A stretch of 64,000 nt of DNA. It comes from Geomobilimonas luticola. GTDB taxonomy: Bacteria > Desulfobacterota > Desulfuromonadia > Geobacterales > Geobacteraceae. Below the pieces are notes generated by a model that saw nothing but the letters and a program-made list of their open reading frames with translations, was not told the DNA's origin and searched no databases. The translations under genes and the position numbers were made by a program. Of this stretch, positions 16,499-24,278 are shown in pieces. The stretch covers positions 248,001-312,000 of the forward strand of contig NZ_JAHCVK010000001.1 in the NCBI RefSeq assembly GCF_018476905.1. The letters are read 5' to 3'. Each line of letters opens with the position of its first letter. Positions within the stretch are counted from its first letter, which is position 1.

Positions 16499-16561
16499 CT
16501 AAATACTGCAACCTTCCTTGCAACGGGATACCGGGCGAATACGAAATCTTTCAGTCCACAT
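16499..16561 (-). CDS. 20-residue cysteine-containing ORF (candidate small peptide or leader)
   Basis: ATG 16561 is preceded by AAAGGAG with good spacing. The peptide is MWTERFRIRPVSRCKEGCSI, ending at TAG 16499. It has a CxxxC pair and is strongly basic. The unit is self-contained: sigma70 promoter (16607-16636), ribosome binding site, ORF, a GCCCGCCA hairpin overlapping the stop codon, and a strong terminator at 16438. No gene follows on this strand before the convergent kinase, so it is not a conventional leader of a downstream operon. It could equally be a small RNA whose ORF is incidental; the good binding site favours translation. Function unknown. Confidence 0.5.
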   Translation of the reverse strand: MWTERFRIRPVSRCKEGCSI

Positions 16562-16606
16562 CGGCGTAATCTCCTTTCAATCCAGGTTGGTGTTGATGTC
16601 TATGCT

Positions 16607-16636
16607 ACTGTACAAGAATTCGGAGAGTGCCGTCAA
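16607..16636 (-). promoter_or_regulatory. Sigma70 promoter of the 16499 small unit
   Basis: On the minus strand, TTGACG (16636-16631), an 18-base spacer, then TACAGT (16612-16607). The transcription start would lie about 40 bases before the ATG. Confidence 0.7.
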
Positions 16637-16657
16637 CCTAAATCGGACATATTAGGT
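16636..16657. promoter_or_regulatory. Palindromic operator overlapping the -35 box (Rrf2/IscR-like)
   Basis: ACCTAA-ATCGGACATA-TTAGGT, a perfect 6-bp inverted repeat with a 10-base spacer, overlapping the first base of the -35 element. Size and AT-flanked form resemble sites for Rrf2-family regulators (IscR, CymR); the regulator's identity is inference. Confidence 0.45.
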
Positions 16658-16743
16658 CTTTTTTATGTATTCACCGGCACCACTTTCTCCATGACGGGTG
16701 TATAATCGAAAGCAGGAAGAACATTTTGCCGGGAGGTGCCGTC

Positions 16744-17148
16744 ATGAACTCATTCATGTCGAAATACAGTTCCTACTGCTACGCGCTGATGCGGATCGTG
16801 GCCGGATTCCTGTTTCTGTGGCACGGCGCCCAGAAGCTGTTCGGGTTTCCCAGCCCGATGCCGCCAGGGGTCCCCTCCTTCATCACCTATGTCGCCGGGC
16901 CCATCGAGCTGTTCGGGGGCATCCTCATCATGATCGGCCTCTTCACCCATGGGGCCGCCTTCCTGGCCAGCGGCCTGATGGCATTCGCCTACTGGATCGG
17001 ACACGGGACCAAGGCGCTGTTGCCCATCGTGAACAGCGGGGAACTGGCGGCGTTGTACTGCTTCGTGTTCCTGTTCATCGCTGCGCAGGGGAGCGGCATC
17101 TGGAGCGTCGATTCTCTGAAGGGCGGGGGCAAAGCTCCTGACCGGTAG
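16744..17148 (+). CDS. DoxX family membrane protein
   Basis: 134 residues from ATG 16744 with GGGAGG upstream. Four hydrophobic helices with the family motifs ALMRIVAGFLFLWHGAQKLF and PSFITYVAGPIELFGGILIM, then GLFTHGAAFLASGLMAFAYW. DoxX proteins are small inner-membrane proteins linked to quinone or thiol redox processes; the exact role here is not determined. A perfect -10 (TATAAT, 16701-16706) lies 38 bases upstream. Confidence 0.88.
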   Translation: MNSFMSKYSSYCYALMRIVAGFLFLWHGAQKLFGFPSPMPPGVPSFITYVAGPIELFGGILIMIGLFTHGAAFLASGLMAFAYWIGHGTKALLPIVNSGELAALYCFVFLFIAAQGSGIWSVDSLKGGGKAPDR

Positions 17149-17207
17149 CGACTGCGCGGCGCTGGCCGGTTGCCTGCCGAATCAAGGCCGCGACAAAGGA
17201 GAATCCC

Positions 17208-17681
17208 ATGCAAAAGATAACCCCCTTTTTGTGGTTCGAAGATAACGCCGAAGAGGCGGCGAATTTCTACGTGTCCGTATTCAAGAATTCAAGGGTCGTC
17301 AGCATCAGCCATTACGGGGAAGCGGGGCCGAGACCGGCGGGGACGGTCATGACGGTCAGTTTCGTGCTCGACGGGGAGGAGTTCGTCGCCCTCAACGGCG
17401 GGCCGGAATTCACCTTCTCGCCGGCCATCTCGTTCGTCGTGAACTGCACGACCCAGGAAGAGGTGGATGAACTGTGGGCAAAGCTCTCGGCCGGGGGGAA
17501 AGAAGTGCAGTGCGGCTGGCTGGAGGACAGGTACGGCCTGTCGTGGCAGATCGTCCCGACCGTCCTGACCGAGATGCTGAATGATGCCGACCCGGCAAAG
17601 GCGAACCGGGTCATGCAGGCCATGCTGCAGATGGTCAAGATCGACATCGAAGGCCTGCGTCGGGCATATGGCAATGGCTGA
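17208..17681 (+). CDS. PhnB-like VOC protein (3-dmu-9_3-mt domain)
   Basis: 157 residues from ATG 17208 with AAAGGAG. The start ITPFLWFEDNAEEAANFYVS and FKNSRVVSISHYGEAGPRPA, then EFVALNGGPEFTFSPAISFV and CGWLEDRYGLSWQIVPTVL, are the hallmarks of the PhnB/3-dmu-9_3-mt branch of VOC proteins. Despite the Pfam name, these proteins are not established methyltransferases; the substrate is unknown. It lies about 60 bases after doxX on the same strand, so co-transcription is possible. Confidence 0.88.
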   Translation: MQKITPFLWFEDNAEEAANFYVSVFKNSRVVSISHYGEAGPRPAGTVMTVSFVLDGEEFVALNGGPEFTFSPAISFVVNCTTQEEVDELWAKLSAGGKEVQCGWLEDRYGLSWQIVPTVLTEMLNDADPAKANRVMQAMLQMVKIDIEGLRRAYGNG

Positions 17682-17782
17682 AAACGAGGGTTCTGTGATA
17701 TACTATGAGTGTCAGGAGAGGCAAGGCAGTAGTGGTTGTAGAACCGATGGGCCGCGGTTTCCACGCGGCAGGGAGGTGCATC

Positions 17783-17962
17783 ATGAGAACCAGTACAAAG
17801 CGGATGGCAAAAGGGATATTTCACGAAGTACGGGGTACGGCAAAAAGAATGGTCGGATCACTCATTTCGAACAGGACATTGGAAACAAAGGGGAGATTCG
17901 AGCGGATTACGGGCAAGGTCCAGAGAAAAATCGGCAAAGTACAGGGTGCATGGGGATTCTAG
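17783..17962 (+). CDS. CsbD family stress-response protein
   Basis: 59 residues from ATG 17783 with GGGAGG. The repeated pattern GIFHEVRGTAKRMVGSLISN and LETKGRFERITGKVQRKIGK is characteristic of CsbD (general stress) proteins, which are small, basic and mostly unstructured. An AT-rich box (TGTGATATACTATG at about 17695) upstream could be an extended -10 promoter. A terminator follows at 18005. Confidence 0.85.
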   Translation: MRTSTKRMAKGIFHEVRGTAKRMVGSLISNRTLETKGRFERITGKVQRKIGKVQGAWGF

Positions 17963-18004
17963 GAAGAGCAGCGCACACCCGTTCCACGCACTTCAGAAGT
18001 AACG

Positions 18005-18028
18005 AAAGGCGGCCGAAAGGCCGCCTTT
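18005..18028. terminator. Bidirectional terminator between csbD and the HAD gene
   Basis: Perfect stem AAAGGCGGCC-GAAA-GGCCGCCTTT between convergent genes; a GNRA-type tetraloop. Confidence 0.9.
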
Positions 18029-18055
18029 TCAATGAGTCATATGCATCGACTGAGG

Positions 18056-18688
18056 TCAGGAGGCCGGCACGGGAACGGCATGCGTCAGCCCCTCGGCCAA
18101 CTCCTCAAGGTTTGCCACCGCCAGGTCGGCCAGCTCCGGCCAGCGGAAGGTGCCGCTCCGGTCCACATGGATGGTGGCAATGCCGGCGGCGCGCCCCACC
18201 TGAAGGTCGAAGAGGTAGTCCCCCACCATCACCGCCTCGTCCGGTACGCTGCCCCAGGCGTCGAGCAGCTTTGCGACCCCCTCCGGGTGGGGTTTCGGCG
18301 CGGCCTCGTCCCGACCGAGGACCGCATCCGGGCGGAAGTACTGCTTGAGGCCGATCAGGCCCAGGGTATGGAGCGCAATCTCCCGCGTATTGCGGGTGAG
18401 GATGCCTATCTGTACACCGCGCCGGAGCAAGCGGTCGAGCAGCCGTCCGGCACCGGGTGCGGCGGCGGTTCTTGCGGCCAGTTCATACTCGATCTCTATC
18501 AGCCGGGCATGCTTTGCCGTGGCCTCGGCCGCCGGCAGGGAGGCAAGGAACCCGAGGATATCGGGATCGGTTTCCGTCATGCCGAGCGCCGTACGGATGG
18601 CGGCGAAATCGTGCACCGGCAGGGTCAACGTGCCGTCCAGGTCGAAGATCCAGCAGCGGCGGGCAAGTATGTGATGTCGGTGTGTCAT
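18056..18688 (-). CDS. HAD family hydrolase (phosphoglycolate-phosphatase-like)
   Basis: About 210 residues. HAD motif I is WIFDLDGTLT near residue 14, motif II is ILTRNTRE, the motif III lysine lies in DEAAPKPHPEGVAKLL, and motif IV is VMVGDYLFDLQVGRAAG. The helical cap between motifs I and II fits subclass C1, as in Gph. The substrate is not determined. The start (ATG 18688, MTHRHH) is the one nearest motif I; the longer frame to 18868 would run across the terminator at 18750 and is rejected. Confidence 0.85.
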   Translation of the reverse strand: MTHRHHILARRCWIFDLDGTLTLPVHDFAAIRTALGMTETDPDILGFLASLPAAEATAKHARLIEIEYELAARTAAAPGAGRLLDRLLRRGVQIGILTRNTREIALHTLGLIGLKQYFRPDAVLGRDEAAPKPHPEGVAKLLDAWGSVPDEAVMVGDYLFDLQVGRAAGIATIHVDRSGTFRWPELADLAVANLEELAEGLTHAVPVPAS

Positions 18689-18749
18689 ATCAGCAGGATA
18701 ATCTTTTTTGTCCATTGGGGCAACATGGATTTCCACCGGCAGGAACCGC

Positions 18750-18773
18750 AAAGGCGGCCGATTGGCCGCCTTT
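18750..18773 (-). terminator. Terminator of the DUF502 gene
   Basis: Perfect stem AAAGGCGGCC-GATT-GGCCGCCTTT with flanking T/A runs, same sequence family as 18005 and 25629. Confidence 0.85.
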
Positions 18774-18893
18774 TGAATTTCTTCTGCTGAAACATGGTCA
18801 ATACCTGCTACCGCCTGATCCCCAGCCCGACAGCATCGATGAGCGGCCATAGGGCCGCTCGGAAACACAGTCTGTTTGCACCGGAAACGGTTA

Positions 18894-19520
18894 TCAGGGA
18901 CCGGCGTTCCCTGAAGGTTCGGAATGGTTCGAGACCTTATCGGTCGTCATTCCGCCCGTCACGACGAACCCCATGGCCCGGTGCGTGGAGATATCTACGG
19001 GCCTGACCGCGGATCGGGGCACAATGACCGTGTGCCCGCCGATCTGGTAGCTCAGGGGGAGGTAGACGGCAATTTCCCCCTCGCCACCGATCCCCGCCGG
19101 CAGCCCACTGAAGTCGCTGCGGGTAACGAAGCCGATTAAACGCATCGGCACCCCGCCGAATTCGAACTCCACCGTCACCACCTGGTTGAACTGGGAATCC
19201 CGCCCGGCAGCGAAAAAACCGATGAAATCCTTCAGTGAGCCGTAGAGGGTCTTCACGAGAGGAATGCGATTCATCAGGGCTTCGCTCAGGCCGAGCAGGC
19301 GCCGCACCAGAAAGGCATTGAGTGTCCAGCCGAACAGGAAGACGACGACCAGCCCGGCCACCAGCCCCATCCCGGGGATGTACCACGGGAGAAGAATCTC
19401 GAGGACCCCTCCGAGGAAGGTCTCTGCTGACCGGACTAACCAGAAGAGAATGTAAATCGTCAGTAAGGCGGGGAGGATTGCCACCAGCCCTTGAAACATG
19501 ATTTTGCCAAGTTTCGTCAT
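18894..19520 (-). CDS. DUF502 membrane protein
   Basis: 208 residues from ATG 19520 (MTKLGKIMFQGLVAILPALL), with CAGGAGAG upstream. Two transmembrane helices (residues about 8-30 and 48-72: GMGLVAGLVVVFLFGWTLNA) are followed by the family core RIPLVKTLYGSLKDFIGFFA, then GFVTRSDFSG and the tail VPRSAVRPVDISTHRAMGFV. That is the normal DUF502 layout. Function unknown; the soluble part is probably cytoplasmic. Monocistronic. Confidence 0.9.
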   Translation of the reverse strand: MTKLGKIMFQGLVAILPALLTIYILFWLVRSAETFLGGVLEILLPWYIPGMGLVAGLVVVFLFGWTLNAFLVRRLLGLSEALMNRIPLVKTLYGSLKDFIGFFAAGRDSQFNQVVTVEFEFGGVPMRLIGFVTRSDFSGLPAGIGGEGEIAVYLPLSYQIGGHTVIVPRSAVRPVDISTHRAMGFVVTGGMTTDKVSNHSEPSGNAGP

Positions 19521-19697
19521 ATGTATCTCTCCTGCCCCGTTATATTGGCAGGGGCGGCGGAAATTATACCTTATCGCACCGGTCGTTGCATCATAATCAT
19601 GCTTCCGCCCCACGCCACGACCGTTGACGGCAGTGAATATTCAATGCTAGGATGACGGTCACTTGCATCCTAAATTCCATGATGGTGAGGAGTACCG

Positions 19698-20129
19698 ATG
19701 AAAAGACTGATCATTGCAACCGTTGCTGCGATTCTCGCAGTTCCCGCCTTTGCCGCGGCTGACGACGCCATCGACAAGGCCGCCAAGGAAAAAGGCGCCG
19801 TGAAAACCCCTTCCGGGATGGTCTACGTGTCCATCAAGGACGGCAAGGGCAAGTCGCCGAAAGCCACCGACACCGTCGAGGTCAACTATCGCGGCACCCT
19901 TACCAACGGCAAGGAGTTCGACAGCTCCTACAAACGCAATCAGTCCATCAGCTTCCCCCTCTCCGGGGTAATCCCCTGCTGGACCGAAGGAGTCCAGAAG
20001 ATGAAGGTCGGCGGCAAGGCCAAGCTGGTCTGCCCCCCCGAGCTTGCCTACGGTGCCCGGGGTGCAGGGAGTGCTGTCCCCCCCAACGCGACCCTCATTT
20101 TCGAGGTCGAACTGCTCGCCATAAAATAG
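19698..20129 (+). CDS. Periplasmic FKBP-type peptidyl-prolyl isomerase
   Basis: 143 residues from ATG 19698 with GTGAGGAG. Residues 1-20 (MKRLIIATVAAILAVPAFAA) are a signal peptide. The FKBP domain shows VEVNYRGTLTNGKEFDSSYK, then FPLSGVIPCWTEGVQKMKVG and PPELAYGARGAGSAVPPNAT, with the active-site D and Y positions kept. Catalyses proline cis-trans isomerisation of exported proteins. It lacks the long FkpA dimerisation arm, so it is the short FklB-like type. Followed by a terminator. Confidence 0.93.
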   Translation: MKRLIIATVAAILAVPAFAAADDAIDKAAKEKGAVKTPSGMVYVSIKDGKGKSPKATDTVEVNYRGTLTNGKEFDSSYKRNQSISFPLSGVIPCWTEGVQKMKVGGKAKLVCPPELAYGARGAGSAVPPNATLIFEVELLAIK

Positions 20130-20164
20130 GTGACCGGGCAGACATCGGGAACCCCTGAAACGTA

Positions 20165-20207
20165 GAAACGCCGTGAACCTGTCAACACCAGGTTTCACGG
20201 CGTTTTC
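20165..20207 (+). terminator. Terminator of the FKBP gene
   Basis: Long stem AAACGCCGTGAA-CCTG / CCAGG-TTTCACGGCGTTT followed by TCTTT. Confidence 0.88.
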
Positions 20208-20242
20208 TTTAAGGGAGACGGTTCGTCGCCGGACCGGTTCTC

Positions 20243-21901
20243 TTACGTATTCCGCGCTTCCACCGGGGCACAGAGATCCTCAACCTGCCGTAACAACGCC
20301 TGTATCTCAGGCTGCTGCTGCACGATCTCGCACTGTTCCGTCAGAATCGCCGCCAGGATTTCATCGGTTGTCAGCGGGTTGGCCAGGACGACCCGCAGGA
20401 CGGTGAGCTCCTCGCCATAGCGGGCGATGCGCAGCCGGGTCCGGGAGACGAAGGTCTTGCCTGCCTCCCGCTGGTGTTTCTGCAGCAGCTGGCAGACCTG
20501 GTCGAGGAGCGCGTTGATGACACGCCGCTGCCGGGCCGGCGCGGCGGCCAGCGCCTGCTGCACGTTGAGGGGGCAGTAGCGGTAGGTGAGGATATTCAGC
20601 TCCGGCTCGCTGGTCAGCTCGAAATCGGGGTGCTGTCGGATCATGGCGGCAAAGGTCTGCGCCCGCTCGACCCCCATGTCGATGAGCAACTCGTACCCCT
20701 TGCGGCCGATGATGGAAAAGCCCGCATGCACCAGCATCGCCATCCCCGGCCGCGACCCTTCCAGGGTATGGCTCCCCAGGTCCTTGGACCCATAGCGGAG
20801 GATATAGTTGGCGTGGTGTTCGATGGCCGACAGGGCGGTCGGGTCCTTGAAGACGACCATCCCCGCCCCCATCGGCACATACAGCTGCTTGTGCCCGTCG
20901 ATGGTGACCGAGTCGGCCCGTTCGATGCCCCTGAGCAGCGGGCGGTGCCGGTCGGAAAAGAGGGTCGGCCCCCCCCAGGCGGCGTCCACGTGAAAATGGC
21001 AGCCGAGCTCCCGGGCAAAATCGGCCAGTTCTTCCAGCGGGTCGACGTTGCCGGTTTCGGTCGTCCCGGCAATCCCCACCACCGCCAGGGGAAGGATGTT
21101 CCGGTCCTGCAGGCGCCGGCACTCTTCCCGCAGTGCCTTCAGGTCGATGCGGTTACGGTCGTCGGTCTGCACCTTGATCAGGTTGTCCCGGCCGAGACCG
21201 AGGAGGTCGGCGGCCTTGCCGAAGGAGTAGTGGCCCCGCTCGGAGACGAGGACCGCAATTCCGTCACAGCCGCGATGCTTGAGCGCCCGCCCGAGCCCTT
21301 CCTGCGCGATACCGCGAAACTCTCCGTTCGGGGCGAAGAGGCGGTTGCGCGCCACCCAGAGCGCCGTGACGTTGGCGATGGTACCGCCGGAGCAGAAGGC
21401 CCCCAGGGCATGCTGGCTGTTGTGGATCCAGGGGGTATAGAAGTCGTCATCACGGCGGTAGACCAGGTGATGGAGCATGGCGAGGACCTGCCGCTCCATG
21501 GGGGTGAACGCCTTGGAGGTCTCCACCTTGACCAGGTTCTGGTTGAGGGCGGTCATGAGGCGCGCCAGGGGGAGCATGAAATAGGGAAGCGCCGAGGTCA
21601 TGTGCCCGACAAAGCCGGGGGCGGCGGTATGGACCGACTGGGCGACGAGGTGCGTCTTGACGAATTCGGTGTATTCGGAGACGTAGGTCGGTTCTTCGGG
21701 GATGGCCGCGGAGGAGAAATGGGTCTCGATCTCTTCCAGGTTCCGTTCGATGGCGACGATATGCGTCTGCAGAAAGCCGGCGACATCGGCGGCAATCGCC
21801 TGGTCGATGGCGCCGAGGGTCGAATCGGGGGATTCCGGCACGGTGAAGATCCGGTACAGGTTTTCCAGGTTGGCGCGGGCTGCATCACGGTTTTTCGGCA
21901 T
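20243..21901 (-). CDS. panP: PLP-dependent aspartate 1-decarboxylase (PanP-like)
   Basis: 552 residues from ATG 21901 (GAAGGTGAGA). A group II PLP decarboxylase: AFCSGGTIANVTALW binds the cofactor phosphate, HVDAAWGG (Asp near 306) holds the pyridine nitrogen, and TIDGHKQLYVPMGAG carries the Schiff-base lysine near 338. Size and the TPMERQVLAMLHHLVYRRDD region fit the PanP branch, which makes beta-alanine from aspartate for coenzyme A in bacteria lacking PanD. A glutamate decarboxylase role cannot be excluded. A GNAT gene lies 57 bases upstream on the same strand. Confidence 0.82.
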   Translation of the reverse strand: MPKNRDAARANLENLYRIFTVPESPDSTLGAIDQAIAADVAGFLQTHIVAIERNLEEIETHFSSAAIPEEPTYVSEYTEFVKTHLVAQSVHTAAPGFVGHMTSALPYFMLPLARLMTALNQNLVKVETSKAFTPMERQVLAMLHHLVYRRDDDFYTPWIHNSQHALGAFCSGGTIANVTALWVARNRLFAPNGEFRGIAQEGLGRALKHRGCDGIAVLVSERGHYSFGKAADLLGLGRDNLIKVQTDDRNRIDLKALREECRRLQDRNILPLAVVGIAGTTETGNVDPLEELADFARELGCHFHVDAAWGGPTLFSDRHRPLLRGIERADSVTIDGHKQLYVPMGAGMVVFKDPTALSAIEHHANYILRYGSKDLGSHTLEGSRPGMAMLVHAGFSIIGRKGYELLIDMGVERAQTFAAMIRQHPDFELTSEPELNILTYRYCPLNVQQALAAAPARQRRVINALLDQVCQLLQKHQREAGKTFVSRTRLRIARYGEELTVLRVVLANPLTTDEILAAILTEQCEIVQQQPEIQALLRQVEDLCAPVEARNT

Positions 21902-21958
21902 TATCGTCTCACCTTCGGGAAATCTCCCTGTTTCTTGACTATCGGCTCTCCCCGACGC

Positions 21959-22480
21959 TCACCGTCCCCGGCGCTTCTTGCCCTGCGGAGCGGGCGGCAG
22001 GGGAACAGCCGTGAACTCGGGCTCATACCCCACCACGAAACTGGCGATGGTGGTATTGCGCATCCCCAGGAAATGGGTATTGTTCCTGTCGAACGGGCAG
22101 ACGGGGAGAATGCATGGTTCAAAGCCGAACCGCGTGTAATAGGCCGGCTCCCCCAGGACGAACAGGGGCTGAGTCTTGATCGCCTCCTGCCGCAGGGCAA
22201 ACCTGAGCAGTTCCGAGCCCACCCCCTTCCCCTGGAAATCGGGTGCCACGGCCATGGGTGCCAGGTGCAATCCGCAGATGACGCTGCCGTGGTAGGCGTT
22301 GGTAAAGGCGATATAGGCGATAACCTTGCCGACATGGATACAGACCCATTCGTGGATCGGTTTCCCCTTCTCATGGAGTTTCTGCACCAGCCCGGCTTCG
22401 TAGTCACTCCCCGGAAAGGCGCGCTGCAAGAGGGCGTAGACCTTGGGGCGGTTCTCAACGGTCAGTTTCTGTATTTTCAT
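21959..22480 (-). CDS. GNAT family N-acetyltransferase
   Basis: 173 residues from ATG 22480 (MKIQKLTVENRPKVYALLQR), CCGGAG upstream. Motif A for acetyl-CoA binding is LAPMAVAPDFQGKGVGSELL (V.P.xQGKGxG), followed by FVLGEPAYYTRFGFEP, a pattern seen in the YhbS-like branch. Substrate unknown. It probably shares a transcript with panP downstream. Confidence 0.88.
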   Translation of the reverse strand: MKIQKLTVENRPKVYALLQRAFPGSDYEAGLVQKLHEKGKPIHEWVCIHVGKVIAYIAFTNAYHGSVICGLHLAPMAVAPDFQGKGVGSELLRFALRQEAIKTQPLFVLGEPAYYTRFGFEPCILPVCPFDRNNTHFLGMRNTTIASFVVGYEPEFTAVPLPPAPQGKKRRGR

Positions 22481-22596
22481 GAAGGCTCCGGCATTCCCGT
22501 TCGTTCCCGCATCATACCCGCAGTCGCGGCGCAGGTCAAACATGTAGCGCGGGAGCGGCACCTTTCCCCTTCATAATTGGTCCCGATTCCTTCATA

Positions 22597-23796
22597 ATGC
22601 ACGTCATGACCTCCCTCCGACGCAATGTCTCCCTGCTCTACGCCTTCTCCTTCCTCCAGATGACCCTCTTCCCCATGGCGGTCATCACCCTGTTCTGGAA
22701 GGACCGGATCGGCCTGTCCCTGTCCCAGATCCTTCTCCTGCAGAGCATCTTCGCCGTGGCGATGGTGGTGATGGAGTACCCCTCCGGCTACATCAGCGAC
22801 CGGATCGGCTACCGGACGGCCCTCACCTTCGCATCCCTTCTCGGCATTCTGGGGTGGGGGTTCTACACGGTCGCCGCATCGTTCCATGACGTCCTCATCG
22901 CCGAGATCCTCCTCGGCATCTCCACCTCCTTCATCAGCGGCACGGACAGCGCGCTGCTCTACGAATCCCTCAAGGGGACCGGAGATGAACCTGCCTATGC
23001 GCGCTTCGAAGGGCGCTCCACCGGCTTCGGCCAGACCGGCGAGGCAGCGGGGGCGCTGTTCGCCGGCGTTCTCTACGCACGCTACCCCCTCCTCCCCTTC
23101 ATCCTCCAGGTTGGGGTCTGGGTGCTGGCGCTGCTCCTCACCCGCGGCCTGACGGAACCCCGGCGCGAGCCGCGACTCCACGGCGGCCATCTTAAAGAGG
23201 CGCTCGCCTCGGCACGCTACGTCTTCATCGAGAACCGGCGCCTGCGCGCAGCGATCCTCCTCAGCATCGTGCTCGGGCTCTCATCCTTCTACCCGGTCTG
23301 GCTGATCCAGCCGTACATGCGTGACGCCGGCGTCCCCCTCGCCTCCTTCGGCCCGATCTGGGCGGGAGCCAACCTCACCGTCGCCTTCTGCGCCATCCTG
23401 AGCCATCGGGTGCGGGCCGTCCTGGGGGACCGGGGGATGGTCCTGCTGCTGGTGCTGCTGGTCTGGGGGGGATTCCTGGGGTTGGGGCTGGCGGCGGGGG
23501 TGTGGGGATTTCTCTTCTACTACCTGCTCACGGCCATGCGGGGGATGAAGGGGCCGTTCCTCCTCCATGCCGCCCAGGCCGAGATCCCGTCGGCAAACCG
23601 GGCGGGGATGCTGTCGCTCCAGTCCCTCTGTTTCCGGCTCCTGTTCGCGATTACCGGCCCGCTGGTCGGGATGTATGCCGACACCTGCGGGGTAGGCAAA
23701 ACCTTCCAGCTCCTCCTGATTGCCTTCCTCCTGGCCCTTCCCCCGCTGGCCTGGCTCTTCCTGAACCATCGGCACGGGAAAGATGCCGGGGGGTGA
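22597..23796 (+). CDS. MFS transporter
   Basis: 399 residues with 12 predicted transmembrane helices. The loop 2-3 motif is SGYISDRIGYRTAL near residue 67 (G-x-x-x-D-R-x-G-x-R). The helix 5 region holds GISTSFISGTDSALLYE. The substrate is not identifiable. The start may be ATG 22597 or ATG 22606; neither has a clear binding site. Divergent from the GNAT gene, with 117 bases between the starts. Confidence 0.85.
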   Translation: MHVMTSLRRNVSLLYAFSFLQMTLFPMAVITLFWKDRIGLSLSQILLLQSIFAVAMVVMEYPSGYISDRIGYRTALTFASLLGILGWGFYTVAASFHDVLIAEILLGISTSFISGTDSALLYESLKGTGDEPAYARFEGRSTGFGQTGEAAGALFAGVLYARYPLLPFILQVGVWVLALLLTRGLTEPRREPRLHGGHLKEALASARYVFIENRRLRAAILLSIVLGLSSFYPVWLIQPYMRDAGVPLASFGPIWAGANLTVAFCAILSHRVRAVLGDRGMVLLLVLLVWGGFLGLGLAAGVWGFLFYYLLTAMRGMKGPFLLHAAQAEIPSANRAGMLSLQSLCFRLLFAITGPLVGMYADTCGVGKTFQLLLIAFLLALPPLAWLFLNHRHGKDAGG

Positions 23797-23825
23797 GCCC
23801 GACATGCACAGTGGTCCCTAGCGGA

Positions 23826-24104
23826 TCACCCGGAGACGCCGAATCGCGCCGCCGCGTCGGCGGTGGTTATGCAGCGCAGTGTCGGGGGCCCTCCGGCAAA
23901 GGGGACCACCTTCTCCCACAGGCGGCCGTCCCGCGGATCGCGGTACAGTTCAGCCAGTTCCTCCCGGTTCTCCGCCAGCTTCTCCAGCTTCGTGGCCGCC
24001 AGCCACTCCACCCGGTCGGCAACGGCGTCTCCCGTCACCTTAATGCCAAGGTCGAGCCACATACCTACCAGTTCCGTCTCTTCCGGTTTCAGCTCTGCAA
24101 ACAT
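23826..24104 (-). CDS. Imm27-family immunity protein (orphan)
   Basis: 92 residues from ATG 24104, chosen for the strong GAAGGAGGAG; the frame continues to 24230 without one. The sequence reads LKPEETELVGMWLDLGIKVT, then DAVADRVEWLAATKLEKLAE, LYRDPRDGRLWEKVVPF and GGPPTLRCITTADAAARFGV. These are the conserved blocks of Imm27 proteins, normally found beside polymorphic toxins. No toxin gene is nearby, so it is either an orphan immunity gene or has another role. Confidence 0.75.
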   Translation of the reverse strand: MFAELKPEETELVGMWLDLGIKVTGDAVADRVEWLAATKLEKLAENREELAELYRDPRDGRLWEKVVPFAGGPPTLRCITTADAAARFGVSG

Positions 24105-24278
24105 CGTCTCCTCCTTCACGAGTGGAAGCCTTTCACTTCCCTCCTTTATCCCATTTTCTGCACCAAACGTCCAGAACGGTATTGCACTGCGCCGGTCGAA
24201 AATGGTACATAAAAGGGCAACCGCCTTCACGTTGCCGGGGAATGCGGTCTCCTATAAACAAATCGTGAGGTTGAAACA

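Noticed and set aside
18689-18868. Longer start for the HAD hydrolase
   Set aside because: It would place the perfect terminator at 18750-18773 inside the coding sequence and adds residues with no HAD similarity.
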